Translations under genes and position numbers: made by a program
Notes under the pieces: generated by a model
Database searches by the model: none
What the model saw: the letters and a program-made list of their open reading frames with translations, nothing else
Told to the model about the DNA's origin: nothing
Assembly: GCA_902461025.1 (NCBI GenBank)
Contig: CABPWC010000042.1
Location: 1 to 12,401 of the forward strand
Source of the DNA: an uncultured Streptococcus sp.
GTDB lineage: Bacteria; Bacillota; Bacilli; Lactobacillales; Streptococcaceae
Direction: 5' to 3'
DNA length: 12,401 nt
In this document: in pieces, positions 6,712 to 12,401 of the stretch
Layout: every line of letters starts with the position of its first letter
Position numbering within the stretch: the first letter of the stretch is position 1

Positions 6712-6737
6712 TGATAAGTCAATAGTTGATAAATCAA
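6711..6737. promoter_or_regulatory. Tandem palindromes, candidate MarR operator
   Basis: TTGATAAGTCAA (6711-6722) and TTGATAAATCAA (6726-6737) are two copies of a TTGAT/ATCAA inverted repeat with two central bases; the first has one arm mismatch. Their centres are 15 bases apart. They begin at the last base of the -10 box and cover the expected start site, the usual place for autorepression by a MarR dimer. Confidence 0.6.
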
Positions 6738-6757
6738 ATGTTAACAAGGGAATAGAA

Positions 6758-7183
6758 ATGCCAGAAATAAATGAATTACTCTACCAGCTCCATTTAGTAG
6801 ATCAGACGATTACTCAACTTTTTGAGAAACAATTGGGAATTAGTTTGACCCGCTATCAAATTCTGCAGTTTTTATTGCAAAAGTCACCCTGTAACCAAAC
6901 AGCTGTTCAAGAGAAGTTACAGATTGACCAGGCAGCCTTGACCCGTCATTTTAAGGTTTTAGAGTCAGAGGGCTATGTCAGTCGTAAGCGTAATCCAATC
7001 AATCAGCGAGAAGTCCTAGTTGAATTAACCCAAGAAGCCAAGAATCAACTCTTGGTCAATCCGCCTAAACATCACTTGAAAGTGAAGGAACGGATGGAGA
7101 ACATCTTATCCTCTACTGAGCAGAAAGAGCTGACAGCTTTACTGACGAAACTAGTCTCAGGTTTAGAAAAAATAGAATTTTAA
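6758..7183 (+). CDS. MarR family transcriptional regulator
   Basis: This 141-residue winged-helix DNA-binding protein normally acts as a dimer and represses its own operon until a ligand or oxidant releases it. The N-terminal helices (1-25) would form the dimer interface together with the C-terminal helix. The helix-turn-helix covers about residues 45-74, with recognition helix QAALTRHFKVLESEGYV, and the wing is RKRNPINQREVLVEL (about 76-90), with the D/N-x-R arrangement typical of the family. There is a single cysteine, C45, at the start of the helix-turn-helix; a redox role is possible but unsupported. AAGGGAA lies a few bases before ATG 6758. The stop codon overlaps the ribosome binding site of the DUF1304 gene, so the two form an operon. 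Its likely operator is the palindrome pair at 6711-6737. Confidence 0.9.
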   Translation: MPEINELLYQLHLVDQTITQLFEKQLGISLTRYQILQFLLQKSPCNQTAVQEKLQIDQAALTRHFKVLESEGYVSRKRNPINQREVLVELTQEAKNQLLVNPPKHHLKVKERMENILSSTEQKELTALLTKLVSGLEKIEF

Positions 7184-7193
7184 GGAGAAAACG

Positions 7194-7556
7194 ATGTCAA
7201 TCATGACCACAATTTTAGCAACCCTTGTTGCCCTCGAGCATTTTTATATCTTTTATTTGGAGAGTATGGCAACCCAATCAGATGCAACCAGCCGTGTCTT
7301 TAACATGAACAAGGAAGAATTAGCACGACCATCTGTCACCTCATTGTTTAAAAACCAAGGAATTTATAATGCCTTGATTGGGGTATTTCTTATCTATGGA
7401 ATTTATTTCTCACATAGCTTAGAAATCGTAACAATCTTTGTATTGTTTGTCATAGGAGCAGCGACCTATGGTGCCTTAACTGCAGATAAAAAAATCATTC
7501 TCAAGCAAGGCGGTCCAGCAATATTAACTCTTTTGAGTATCCTCTTATTAAAATAA
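7194..7556 (+). CDS. DUF1304 small integral membrane protein
   Basis: This 120-residue protein has about four membrane helices: 1-20, then roughly 57-74, 78-97 and 102-119. A conserved-looking loop between the first two contains MATQSDATSRVFNMNKEEL. That pattern matches the DUF1304 family, whose biochemical role I do not know. Its ribosome binding site AAGGAG (7182-7187) overlaps the marR stop codon and the gap between the genes is ten bases, so it is co-transcribed with marR and is the obvious candidate target of that regulator. Such pairs often deal with toxic compounds or membrane stress, but this is inference from context only. It ends just before a bidirectional terminator. Confidence 0.8.
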   Translation: MSIMTTILATLVALEHFYIFYLESMATQSDATSRVFNMNKEELARPSVTSLFKNQGIYNALIGVFLIYGIYFSHSLEIVTIFVLFVIGAATYGALTADKKIILKQGGPAILTLLSILLLK

Positions 7557-7560
7557 AAAC

Positions 7561-7592
7561 AACCAGCACTTTCTATGAAGGTGCTGGTTTTT
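7561..7592. terminator. Bidirectional terminator between the DUF1304 and DUF975 genes
   Basis: AACCAGCACTTT (7561-7572) pairs with AAGGTGCTGGTT (7578-7589) over twelve bases with one wobble and a five-base loop. There is a U tract on the plus strand and an A-rich flank that gives a U tract on the minus strand. It sits between two convergent genes, 4 bases after one stop and 11 bases after the other. Confidence 0.9.
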
Positions 7593-7603
7593 AATAACTG
7601 CTG

Positions 7604-8461
7604 TTAAACTTTTCTACGTTTGATTTCAAGTAGTCTCTGATAGAAGAAGATTTGGCTACTATAGATATAAGGGAAGATAGAGATACTTGCGATTCCAAAG
7701 CTAATCCAGATAAGGATATACCAAGGAAGTAGCTGTAAATCAAGGACAAAGCGTTGGAATTTATAGCCTTTCATGAGAAAGCGGCTGGTATGCAGCACGC
7801 GACTCGGTTTGGCAATTCCGATTGCAAGGGTATCGCATAGGAGTAGTTCAACTTGGGAATAGGCATAATATTGTGGCAGATAGATAATGGTTCCCAAAAT
7901 CATGATTAGGATGCTACCAAAGAAGTAGAGTGCAAAAGTAAGTAGGAAGTGTTCGATATCTGGATTTGTCACGTCGACAGATGGAAATTCGGGATGAAGT
8001 TCCACAAATTTACGAGCCATTGCACTGCTATAAAAGAGCAAGTAGACTCCAAAAAGATTAGGGATGCTCCATAAAAAGAGATAGAAACGCTTGAGTAAGA
8101 GAGTTAGAAAAGTCTGGGTAAAGAAGCGATTATCAAGTAAGGACAAGCTATCTTTAAAGGAAAGCTCTATCTCAGAAATTCTGTAAAGATTAATCGTAGT
8201 AAAGAGAGCACCAGCTAGGATGATGGAACTTGTAAATCCAACAGCTATTGGAAAGAGAGCAGACTGAATCGTGGTCCCTAGAAAGTTCAAGAAGGACTGT
8301 TCAAGAATGCCTTCATCAAGTAGGGATAAAGGTCTAATAAAGCTAGAAAGAATCAAGAGGATACTTGGCAATAAGAAGACAAGCAACAAGCGAGGGTGCT
8401 CGGCTTGAAATTGTCTAGCCTGCAGGCGAACTTCTTTTAAATTAATTTTTGGGTACTTCAT
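7604..8461 (-). CDS. DUF975 family integral membrane protein
   Basis: The start chosen is the ATG whose first base is 8461, giving 285 residues beginning MKYPKINLKEVR. The frame extends a further 44 codons upstream, but that part is not protein-like and overlaps the divergent promoter region. The chosen start follows GAAAGA directly and lies only six bases after a TATAAT box. The protein has a basic, soluble N terminus (about 1-22), then about six membrane helices separated by short loops, including YLPQYYAYSQVELLLCD in the fifth region. This matches DUF975, a Firmicutes membrane family of unknown function. It is transcribed away from tgt with overlapping promoter regions and ends at the shared terminator. 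Some DUF975 genes are annotated as membrane or stress proteins, but I cannot support a specific role. Confidence 0.8.
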   Translation of the reverse strand: MKYPKINLKEVRLQARQFQAEHPRLLLVFLLPSILLILSSFIRPLSLLDEGILEQSFLNFLGTTIQSALFPIAVGFTSSIILAGALFTTINLYRISEIELSFKDSLSLLDNRFFTQTFLTLLLKRFYLFLWSIPNLFGVYLLFYSSAMARKFVELHPEFPSVDVTNPDIEHFLLTFALYFFGSILIMILGTIIYLPQYYAYSQVELLLCDTLAIGIAKPSRVLHTSRFLMKGYKFQRFVLDLQLLPWYILIWISFGIASISIFPYIYSSQIFFYQRLLEIKRRKV

Positions 8462-8467
8462 TCTTTC

Positions 8468-8476
8468 ATTATACCA
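8468..8476 (-). promoter_or_regulatory. Extended -10 promoter of the DUF975 gene
   Basis: On the minus strand this reads TGGTATAAT, a perfect extended -10. Only six bases (GAAAGA) separate it from ATG, so the predicted transcript begins at or next to the start codon and would lack a leader. No good -35 is present. Confidence 0.65.
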
Positions 8477-8482
8477 TAGTTC

Positions 8483-8511
8483 GTGACAGTTCCTGTTTTT
8501 TTTGATAGAAT
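8483..8511 (+). promoter_or_regulatory. Promoter of tgt
   Basis: GTGACA (8483-8488) and TAGAAT (8506-8511) are separated by 17 bases, each matching consensus at five of six positions. The start would be near 8518, giving a leader of about 60 bases. It is divergent from, and only seven bases away from, the -10 element of the DUF975 gene. Confidence 0.65.
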
Positions 8512-8540
8512 CATACAGTATGCCCCTAGGCACAAAGTAA

Positions 8541-8571
8541 GAACTGGGACTGTCTTTCCCAGCTTCGGAGG
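8541..8571 (+). promoter_or_regulatory. Leader hairpin and ribosome binding site of tgt
   Basis: CTGGGA (8544-8549) pairs perfectly with TCCCAG (8557-8562) around a seven-base loop. Flanking GAA (8541-8543) can extend the stem with TTC (8564-8566) past one bulged C. The ribosome binding site GGAGG (8567-8571) begins immediately after the stem. No U tract follows, so it is not a terminator; it may affect ribosome access or RNA stability. Confidence 0.5.
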
Positions 8572-8577
8572 TAAAAA

Positions 8578-9720
8578 ATGTCAGATTCACCAATCAAATA
8601 TCGATTGATTAAGAAAGAAAAACATACGGGAGCTCGTTTGGGTGAGATTATCACACCACATGGTACATTCCCAACACCTATGTTTATGCCAGTTGGGACT
8701 CAAGCAACGGTCAAAACACAATCACCAGAAGAATTGAAAGAGATGGGTTCAGGGATTATCCTATCTAATACCTATCATCTGTGGCTTCGCCCTGGAGATG
8801 AACTCATTGCTAGAGCTGGCGGTCTTCACAAGTTCATGAATTGGGACCAACCTATCTTGACGGATAGCGGTGGTTTTCAAGTGTATTCCCTAGCGGATAG
8901 TCGTAATATTACAGAAGAAGGGGTGACCTTCAAGAACCACCTCAACGGTTCTAAGATGTTTCTTTCACCTGAAAAGGCCATCTCTATCCAAAATAATCTA
9001 GGTTCAGACATCATGATGTCCTTTGATGAGTGCCCTCAATTTTATCAACCCTATGATTATGTAAAAAAATCAATCGAACGCACCAGCCGTTGGGCAGAGC
9101 GTGGCTTGAAAGCTCATCGTCGCCCACATGACCAAGGTTTGTTTGGGATTGTACAAGGGGCTGGATTTGAAGATCTTCGCCGCCAATCAGCTCATGACCT
9201 TGTAAGTATGGACTTCCCAGGATATTCTATCGGTGGTTTGGCAGTAGGTGAAACTCATGAAGAAATGAACGCAGTCTTGGACTTTACGACCCAGCTGCTT
9301 CCTGAAAATAAACCTCGTTACTTGATGGGAGTAGGAGCGCCAGATAGCTTGATTGATGGTGTTATCCGTGGTGTCGATATGTTTGACTGTGTCTTGCCGA
9401 CTCGTATCGCTCGTAACGGGACTTGTATGACCAGTCAAGGTCGCTTGGTAGTCAAGAATGCTCAGTTTGCGGAGGACTTTACACCACTTGATCCAGAGTG
9501 TGATTGCTACACATGTAAGAACTATACTCGTGCTTACCTTCGCCACTTGCTCAAGGCAGATGAAACCTTTGGTATCCGCTTGACAAGTTACCATAATCTC
9601 TACTTCTTGCTCAATCTCATGAAGCAGGTTCGCCAGGCTATCATGGATGATAATCTCTTGGAATTTCGTGAACATTTTGTTGAAAAATATGGTTATAACA
9701 AGTCAGGGCGCAATTTCTAA
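8578..9720 (+). CDS. tgt: tRNA-guanine(34) transglycosylase
   Basis: Tgt exchanges guanine at wobble position 34 of tRNAs with GUN anticodons for the queuosine precursor preQ1. The protein has 380 residues, the standard bacterial length, on a TIM barrel. DSGGFQVYSL contains D96, the general base. FDCVLPTR contains the nucleophile D270, and GGLAVGE lies between them in the base-binding pocket. The structural zinc site is complete: C308, C310, C313 and H339. GGAGG lies six bases before ATG. The gene has its own promoter and a strong terminator and is divergent from the DUF975 gene. No preQ1 synthesis genes (queC, D, E, F) are nearby, and no preQ1 riboswitch is visible in the leader, so preQ1 or queuine must come from genes elsewhere or from uptake. 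Confidence 0.97.
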   Translation: MSDSPIKYRLIKKEKHTGARLGEIITPHGTFPTPMFMPVGTQATVKTQSPEELKEMGSGIILSNTYHLWLRPGDELIARAGGLHKFMNWDQPILTDSGGFQVYSLADSRNITEEGVTFKNHLNGSKMFLSPEKAISIQNNLGSDIMMSFDECPQFYQPYDYVKKSIERTSRWAERGLKAHRRPHDQGLFGIVQGAGFEDLRRQSAHDLVSMDFPGYSIGGLAVGETHEEMNAVLDFTTQLLPENKPRYLMGVGAPDSLIDGVIRGVDMFDCVLPTRIARNGTCMTSQGRLVVKNAQFAEDFTPLDPECDCYTCKNYTRAYLRHLLKADETFGIRLTSYHNLYFLLNLMKQVRQAIMDDNLLEFREHFVEKYGYNKSGRNF

Positions 9721-9741
9721 AATTAGCTTGCTATCCACTAT

Positions 9742-9769
9742 AAATCCTAAGTTTTATCTTAGGATTTTT
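9742..9769 (+). terminator. Rho-independent terminator after tgt
   Basis: AAATCCTAAG (9742-9751) pairs perfectly with CTTAGGATTT (9758-9767) around TTTTAT, followed by a U tract. A second run of eight T follows at 9773-9780, ahead of the oatA promoter region. Confidence 0.9.
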
Positions 9770-9854
9770 CTGTTTTTTTTGATAAAATAAAGGTACTATG
9801 AATGAAAGTTAGATGGCTTTTCTCGCCAATCTAATGAATGGAGAATATACTCGT

Positions 9855-11672
9855 ATGCGTATTAAATGGTTTTCCTTGATTAGGATTACAGGTTTGCTTT
9901 TGGTACTCTTGTACCATTTCTTTCAGACGCTTTTCCCAGGAGGTTTCTTTGGAGTTGATGTCTTCTTTACCTTCTCAGGTTTTCTGATCACATCACTTTT
10001 ATTAGAAGAATTTGGACAAAAAGGGAAGATTGATATCTTAGGATTTTTTAGAAGACGTTTCTATCGGATTGTTCCACCGGTTGTTTTGATGATTCTTGTC
10101 ATCATGCCATTCACCTTTTTGATTCGTCAAGATTATGTGGCAGGAATCGGTGGTCAGATTGCTGGTGTTCTAGGATTTATGACTAACTTCTATGAAATGC
10201 TGACAGGAGGAAGTTATGAATCTCAGTTTATCCCTCACCTCTTTGTTCACAACTGGAGCTTAGCTGTTGAAGTTCATTATTATATCTTGTGGGGTTTAGC
10301 AGTCTGGTTCTTGTCCAAACGTGCAAAGACAAGTGGACAACTACGAGGAATGATTTTCCTACTTTCCTCAGCAACCTTTATGATTAGCTTCCTTTCTATG
10401 TTTATTGGTAGCTTTATCGTTAGCTCCTACTCAACACTCTACTTCTCAACTTTGACTCATGTTTATCCATTCTTCTTAGGTAGTGTGCTTGCGACCGTAA
10501 TAGGGGTTCGTCATACGACGCCACTTCTTAAACGTTTGAATAGAACCTTGGATTTGAAGCAGACCTTGCTAGTCTTTGGAGCCGGTCTCGGAGTCTTGCT
10601 CTTACTGACCTTCTTTGTGAAATTTACCTATCTCTTTGCCTATTTACTCGGCTTCTTGTTGGCAAGTTTAGCTGCGCTTCTGATGATTGTTGCAGCACGC
10701 ATTTTGCATGATAAAACACCGACAATCGAAGAACCAAAGGTGATTAGCTTTTTAGCAGATACTAGCTATGCTGTTTATCTATTCCACTGGCCGTTTTATA
10801 TTATCTTCTCTCAGCTGATGAGCAATCTACCGGCAGTGATTTTAACAATTATCTTCTCTTATCTCTTTGCTACCCTTTCTTTCTATGTGATCGAACCTTT
10901 GATTGCAGGAAAGTCCAGCAAATTGTTACGAATGGCAAAAGAAATTCCTCACATCAAACCAATCTTTGCTGGTAGTGCAGGAGTACTTGCTCTGATTACC
11001 CTTGTCGTGATACTGATTGCTCCTCAAGTAGGTGCATTTGAAACGGATTTGATGGTTACTGGCCTTAATCAAGCTCAAACTAATATCACTCGAACAAAAA
11101 CGATGGCAGAACAAGCAGAAGCAAGTCGCTATAACATAGCTGATGGCGTGTCCATCATTGGAGATTCTGTCACCTTGCGTGCTTCCGAAGGACTGAAAGA
11201 AATCTTACCAGATGCTCAAATTGATGGTCAGGTCAGTCGAAATACTAAACAAGCAAATGCATTGATGCTGAATTACAGTCAGAATAAAGCCTTGCCTAAA
11301 ATTGTAGTCATCGCGACTGGCGTTAATAATCCTGAAGATTATAAGGCTGATTTGGATCTACTGGTAACAAATCTTCCGAAAGGACATCAGCTTGTTCTAG
11401 TAACTCCATACGAGGGTGATACAACGCAGGAAACGCAACCTTATGTAGAACAGTACGCAAGCTATGCACGTGAACTGGCACAAAAATATCCATATATTGC
11501 ACTTGCAGATTGGAACCAGGTAGCCAAAGATCATCCAGATATTTGGAAGGGAACAGACCAGGTTCACTTCGGTAGTGATACTACCAAGCAGGATGAAGGA
11601 GCTAAACTTTACGCAGAAACTATTAATGCTGCCGTCAAAGCTCTTGCAGATAAACCTGTCAAATCAAAATAA
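9855..11672 (+). CDS. oatA: Peptidoglycan O-acetyltransferase OatA (AT3 plus SGNH domains)
   Basis: OatA acetylates the C6 hydroxyl of MurNAc in the cell wall, which protects against lysozyme and modulates autolysins. Residues 1 to about 400 form the acyltransferase-3 membrane domain, with roughly eleven helices, conserved R10 and H21 in the first helix and FFGVDVFFTFSGFLIT just after. A linker follows, then an extracellular SGNH domain (about 430-600) with GDS (S438), TGVNN (N491) and DQVH (D568, H571). These numbers equal those I recall for pneumococcal OatA, which supports ATG 9855 (605 residues, GGAG eleven bases upstream) over the frame's first ATG at 9813. Promoter candidates are weak: TAAAAT (9783-9788) or TACTAT (9794-9799), neither with a good -35. 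The gene is flanked by terminators and probably monocistronic. The symbol is from architecture and residue numbering; no alignment was run. Confidence 0.9.
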   Translation: MRIKWFSLIRITGLLLVLLYHFFQTLFPGGFFGVDVFFTFSGFLITSLLLEEFGQKGKIDILGFFRRRFYRIVPPVVLMILVIMPFTFLIRQDYVAGIGGQIAGVLGFMTNFYEMLTGGSYESQFIPHLFVHNWSLAVEVHYYILWGLAVWFLSKRAKTSGQLRGMIFLLSSATFMISFLSMFIGSFIVSSYSTLYFSTLTHVYPFFLGSVLATVIGVRHTTPLLKRLNRTLDLKQTLLVFGAGLGVLLLLTFFVKFTYLFAYLLGFLLASLAALLMIVAARILHDKTPTIEEPKVISFLADTSYAVYLFHWPFYIIFSQLMSNLPAVILTIIFSYLFATLSFYVIEPLIAGKSSKLLRMAKEIPHIKPIFAGSAGVLALITLVVILIAPQVGAFETDLMVTGLNQAQTNITRTKTMAEQAEASRYNIADGVSIIGDSVTLRASEGLKEILPDAQIDGQVSRNTKQANALMLNYSQNKALPKIVVIATGVNNPEDYKADLDLLVTNLPKGHQLVLVTPYEGDTTQETQPYVEQYASYARELAQKYPYIALADWNQVAKDHPDIWKGTDQVHFGSDTTKQDEGAKLYAETINAAVKALADKPVKSK

Positions 11673-11677
11673 ACACT

Positions 11678-11706
11678 AAAAAGTAGAGATACAATCTCTA
11701 CTTTTT
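11678..11706 (+). terminator. Rho-independent terminator after oatA
   Basis: AAAAAGTAGAGAT (11678-11690) pairs perfectly over thirteen bases with ATCTCTACTTTTT (11694-11706) around ACA. The five closing A-T pairs also supply the U tract. It begins five bases after the stop codon. Confidence 0.9.
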
Positions 11707-11730
11707 ACTTTAAAGAGAATTGGGAAAAAC

Positions 11731-11759
11731 TTGCCAAATTGTCAGAATTATGAGAAAAT
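11731..11759 (+). promoter_or_regulatory. Possible promoter of the DUF59 gene
   Basis: TTGCCA (11731-11736) and GAAAAT (11754-11759) are separated by 17 bases. The -10 is poor (four of six matches). A promoter is needed here because a strong terminator lies just upstream, but its exact position is uncertain. Confidence 0.35.
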
Positions 11760-11788
11760 AGGAGCAATCAAAAAATGGAGGGAATGCA

Positions 11789-12130
11789 ATGAGAGAAGAC
11801 ATCAAGATCAATGACCGTGCTCTAGCATTAGAAGATCAAATCATTGAAGTACTCGAAAAAGTTTATGATACAGATGTAGAGTTAGATGTATACAATCTTG
11901 GATTGATTTATGAGATTCATTTAGATGAGGCTGGCCTTTGTACAGTTGTTATGACCTTCACCGATACTGCCTGTGACTGTGCAGAAAGTCTGCCAATCGA
12001 GATTGTGGCAGGTTTGAAACAAATTGATGGAATTGAGGATGTCAAGGTTGAGGTTACCTGGTCTCCAGCATGGAAGATTACACGCATTAGTCGTTATGGG
12101 CGTATAGCCTTAGGGTTACCTCCACGATAG
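11789..12130 (+). CDS. DUF59 / MIP18 family Fe-S cluster assembly-type protein
   Basis: This 113-residue cytoplasmic protein is a single MIP18 (formerly DUF59) domain, as in SufT, PaaD and the N terminus of ApbC/Mrp. The marker DVYNLGLIYEI (33-43) corresponds to the family's conserved D-x3-LG-x-I/V-Y segment. MTFTDTACDC (55-64) corresponds to the conserved T-x-T-x3-C segment, with C62 and C64. Family members help mature iron-sulfur proteins, and C62 matches the cysteine generally considered important. GGAGGG six bases before the ATG makes this one of the strongest ribosome binding sites in the window. No suf genes are adjacent, so it acts in trans. The convergent neighbour, ilvD, encodes an Fe-S enzyme; this is a suggestive but unproven link. 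Which client proteins it serves cannot be told from sequence. Confidence 0.85.
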   Translation: MREDIKINDRALALEDQIIEVLEKVYDTDVELDVYNLGLIYEIHLDEAGLCTVVMTFTDTACDCAESLPIEIVAGLKQIDGIEDVKVEVTWSPAWKITRISRYGRIALGLPPR

Positions 12131-12151
12131 TTATCTATTTTGAAACAGACA

Positions 12152-12181
12152 AAAAAGCAAGCCAATTTTGGCTTGCTTTTT
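12152..12181. terminator. Bidirectional terminator between the DUF59 gene and ilvD
   Basis: AAAAAGCAAGCCA (12152-12164) pairs over thirteen bases with TGGCTTGCTTTTT (12169-12181) around ATTT. There are U tracts on both strands. It lies 21 bases after the DUF59 stop codon and 7 bases after the ilvD stop codon, between two convergent genes. Confidence 0.92.
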
Positions 12182-12188
12182 GATTTGC

Positions 12189-12401
12189 TTATTTTTTACC
12201 AGATTGTTCCATATTCCAGAAGTCTGTAACGGCTCCACGAGAAGCAGAGGATACGGTGTGGGCATATTTACCGAGGACACCACGGCTATAGAGTGGTGGC
12301 AAGGTTGTTTCTGCCTTACGTTTTTCAAGTTCTTCATCGGAAACGTCCATGGAAATTTCTTTGGTATCTTGGTCAACCGTAACGATATCGCCTGTACGAA
12401 G
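12189..12401 (-). CDS. ilvD: Dihydroxy-acid dehydratase, C-terminal end only
   Basis: The minus-strand frame is open from the window edge to a TAA at 12191-12189 and gives the last 70 residues of a larger protein. It opens with LRTGDIVTVD and ends with LGKYAHTVSSASRGAVTDFW and a short tail. The YA-x2-VSSAS-x-GAVTD segment is the characteristic C terminus of IlvD, an Fe-S enzyme that dehydrates dihydroxy acids to 2-keto acids in isoleucine, valine and leucine synthesis. The iron-sulfur cysteines and active site lie outside the window. A longer open frame on the same strand (12376-12131) is out of phase and not coding. Confidence 0.9.
   Translation of the reverse strand, partial: LRTGDIVTVDQDTKEISMDVSDEELEKRKAETTLPPLYSRGVLGKYAHTVSSASRGAVTDFWNMEQSGKK

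Noticed and set aside
8518..8577. preQ1 riboswitch ahead of tgt
   Set aside because: The leader has a stem and an A-rich tail, but the loop lacks the conserved bases of preQ1-I, and no preQ1-II pseudoknot could be drawn.
8462..8593. 44-codon N-terminal extension of the DUF975 protein
   Set aside because: The segment is polar and not family-like, covers the divergent promoters, and overlaps the first codons of tgt.
9187..9675. 162-codon minus-strand open frame inside tgt
   Set aside because: It lies fully opposite a highly conserved enzyme gene, has no ribosome binding site or promoter, and its translation has no family-like pattern.
12131..12376. 81-codon minus-strand open frame at the right edge
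   Set aside because: It is out of phase with the clear IlvD C terminus and runs through the shared terminator.

Overview
The window looks like chromosomal DNA of a mitis-group Streptococcus (S. oralis / S. mitis / S. pneumoniae relatives). The reasons are the low GC content, strong AGGAGG-type ribosome binding sites, extended -10 promoters (TGnTATAAT), and genes close to those I remember from pneumococcus: thrC, a MATE pump, a HAD phosphatase, a LysM surface protein, MarR plus DUF1304, and tgt. The acyltransferase gives the sharpest clue. When its start is set at 9855, its SGNH residues fall at S438, N491, D568 and H571, the numbering I recall for pneumococcal OatA.

Layout, left to right: the 3' end of a glutamate-cysteine ligase-family gene (1-699); thrC with its own extended -10 promoter (774-2258); a MATE efflux pump with a TTG start, followed three bases later by a HAD phosphatase (2319-4217); a secreted LysM / Thr-rich / metallopeptidase-like wall protein (4384-5586); a DUF2262 protein of unknown function (5735-6598); a MarR regulator and DUF1304 membrane protein operon (6758-7556); a DUF975 membrane protein on the minus strand (8461-7604); tgt, transcribed divergently from it (8578-9720); oatA (9855-11672); a DUF59/MIP18 Fe-S assembly-type protein (11789-12130); and the 3' end of ilvD on the minus strand (12401-12189).

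The region is mostly housekeeping, cut into short transcription units. Rho-independent terminators separate most units, and two of them lie between convergent genes and probably serve both strands. Two unlinked genes act on the cell wall: the LysM protein, a probable peptidoglycan-binding hydrolase, and OatA, which O-acetylates MurNAc. No gap exceeds 300 bases. I found no tRNA, rRNA, IS element, CRISPR array or recognisable riboswitch.

I did not find a clear new multi-gene system. The items most worth checking are: tandem operator-like palindromes at the marR promoter; an apparently leaderless start for the DUF975 gene; the LysM protein's intact zinc-peptidase motif and its unusual upstream region (two promoter candidates, an intervening terminator, repeated CTTTGT motifs); and the DUF2262 gene, which may be an accessory insertion in an otherwise conserved neighbourhood.
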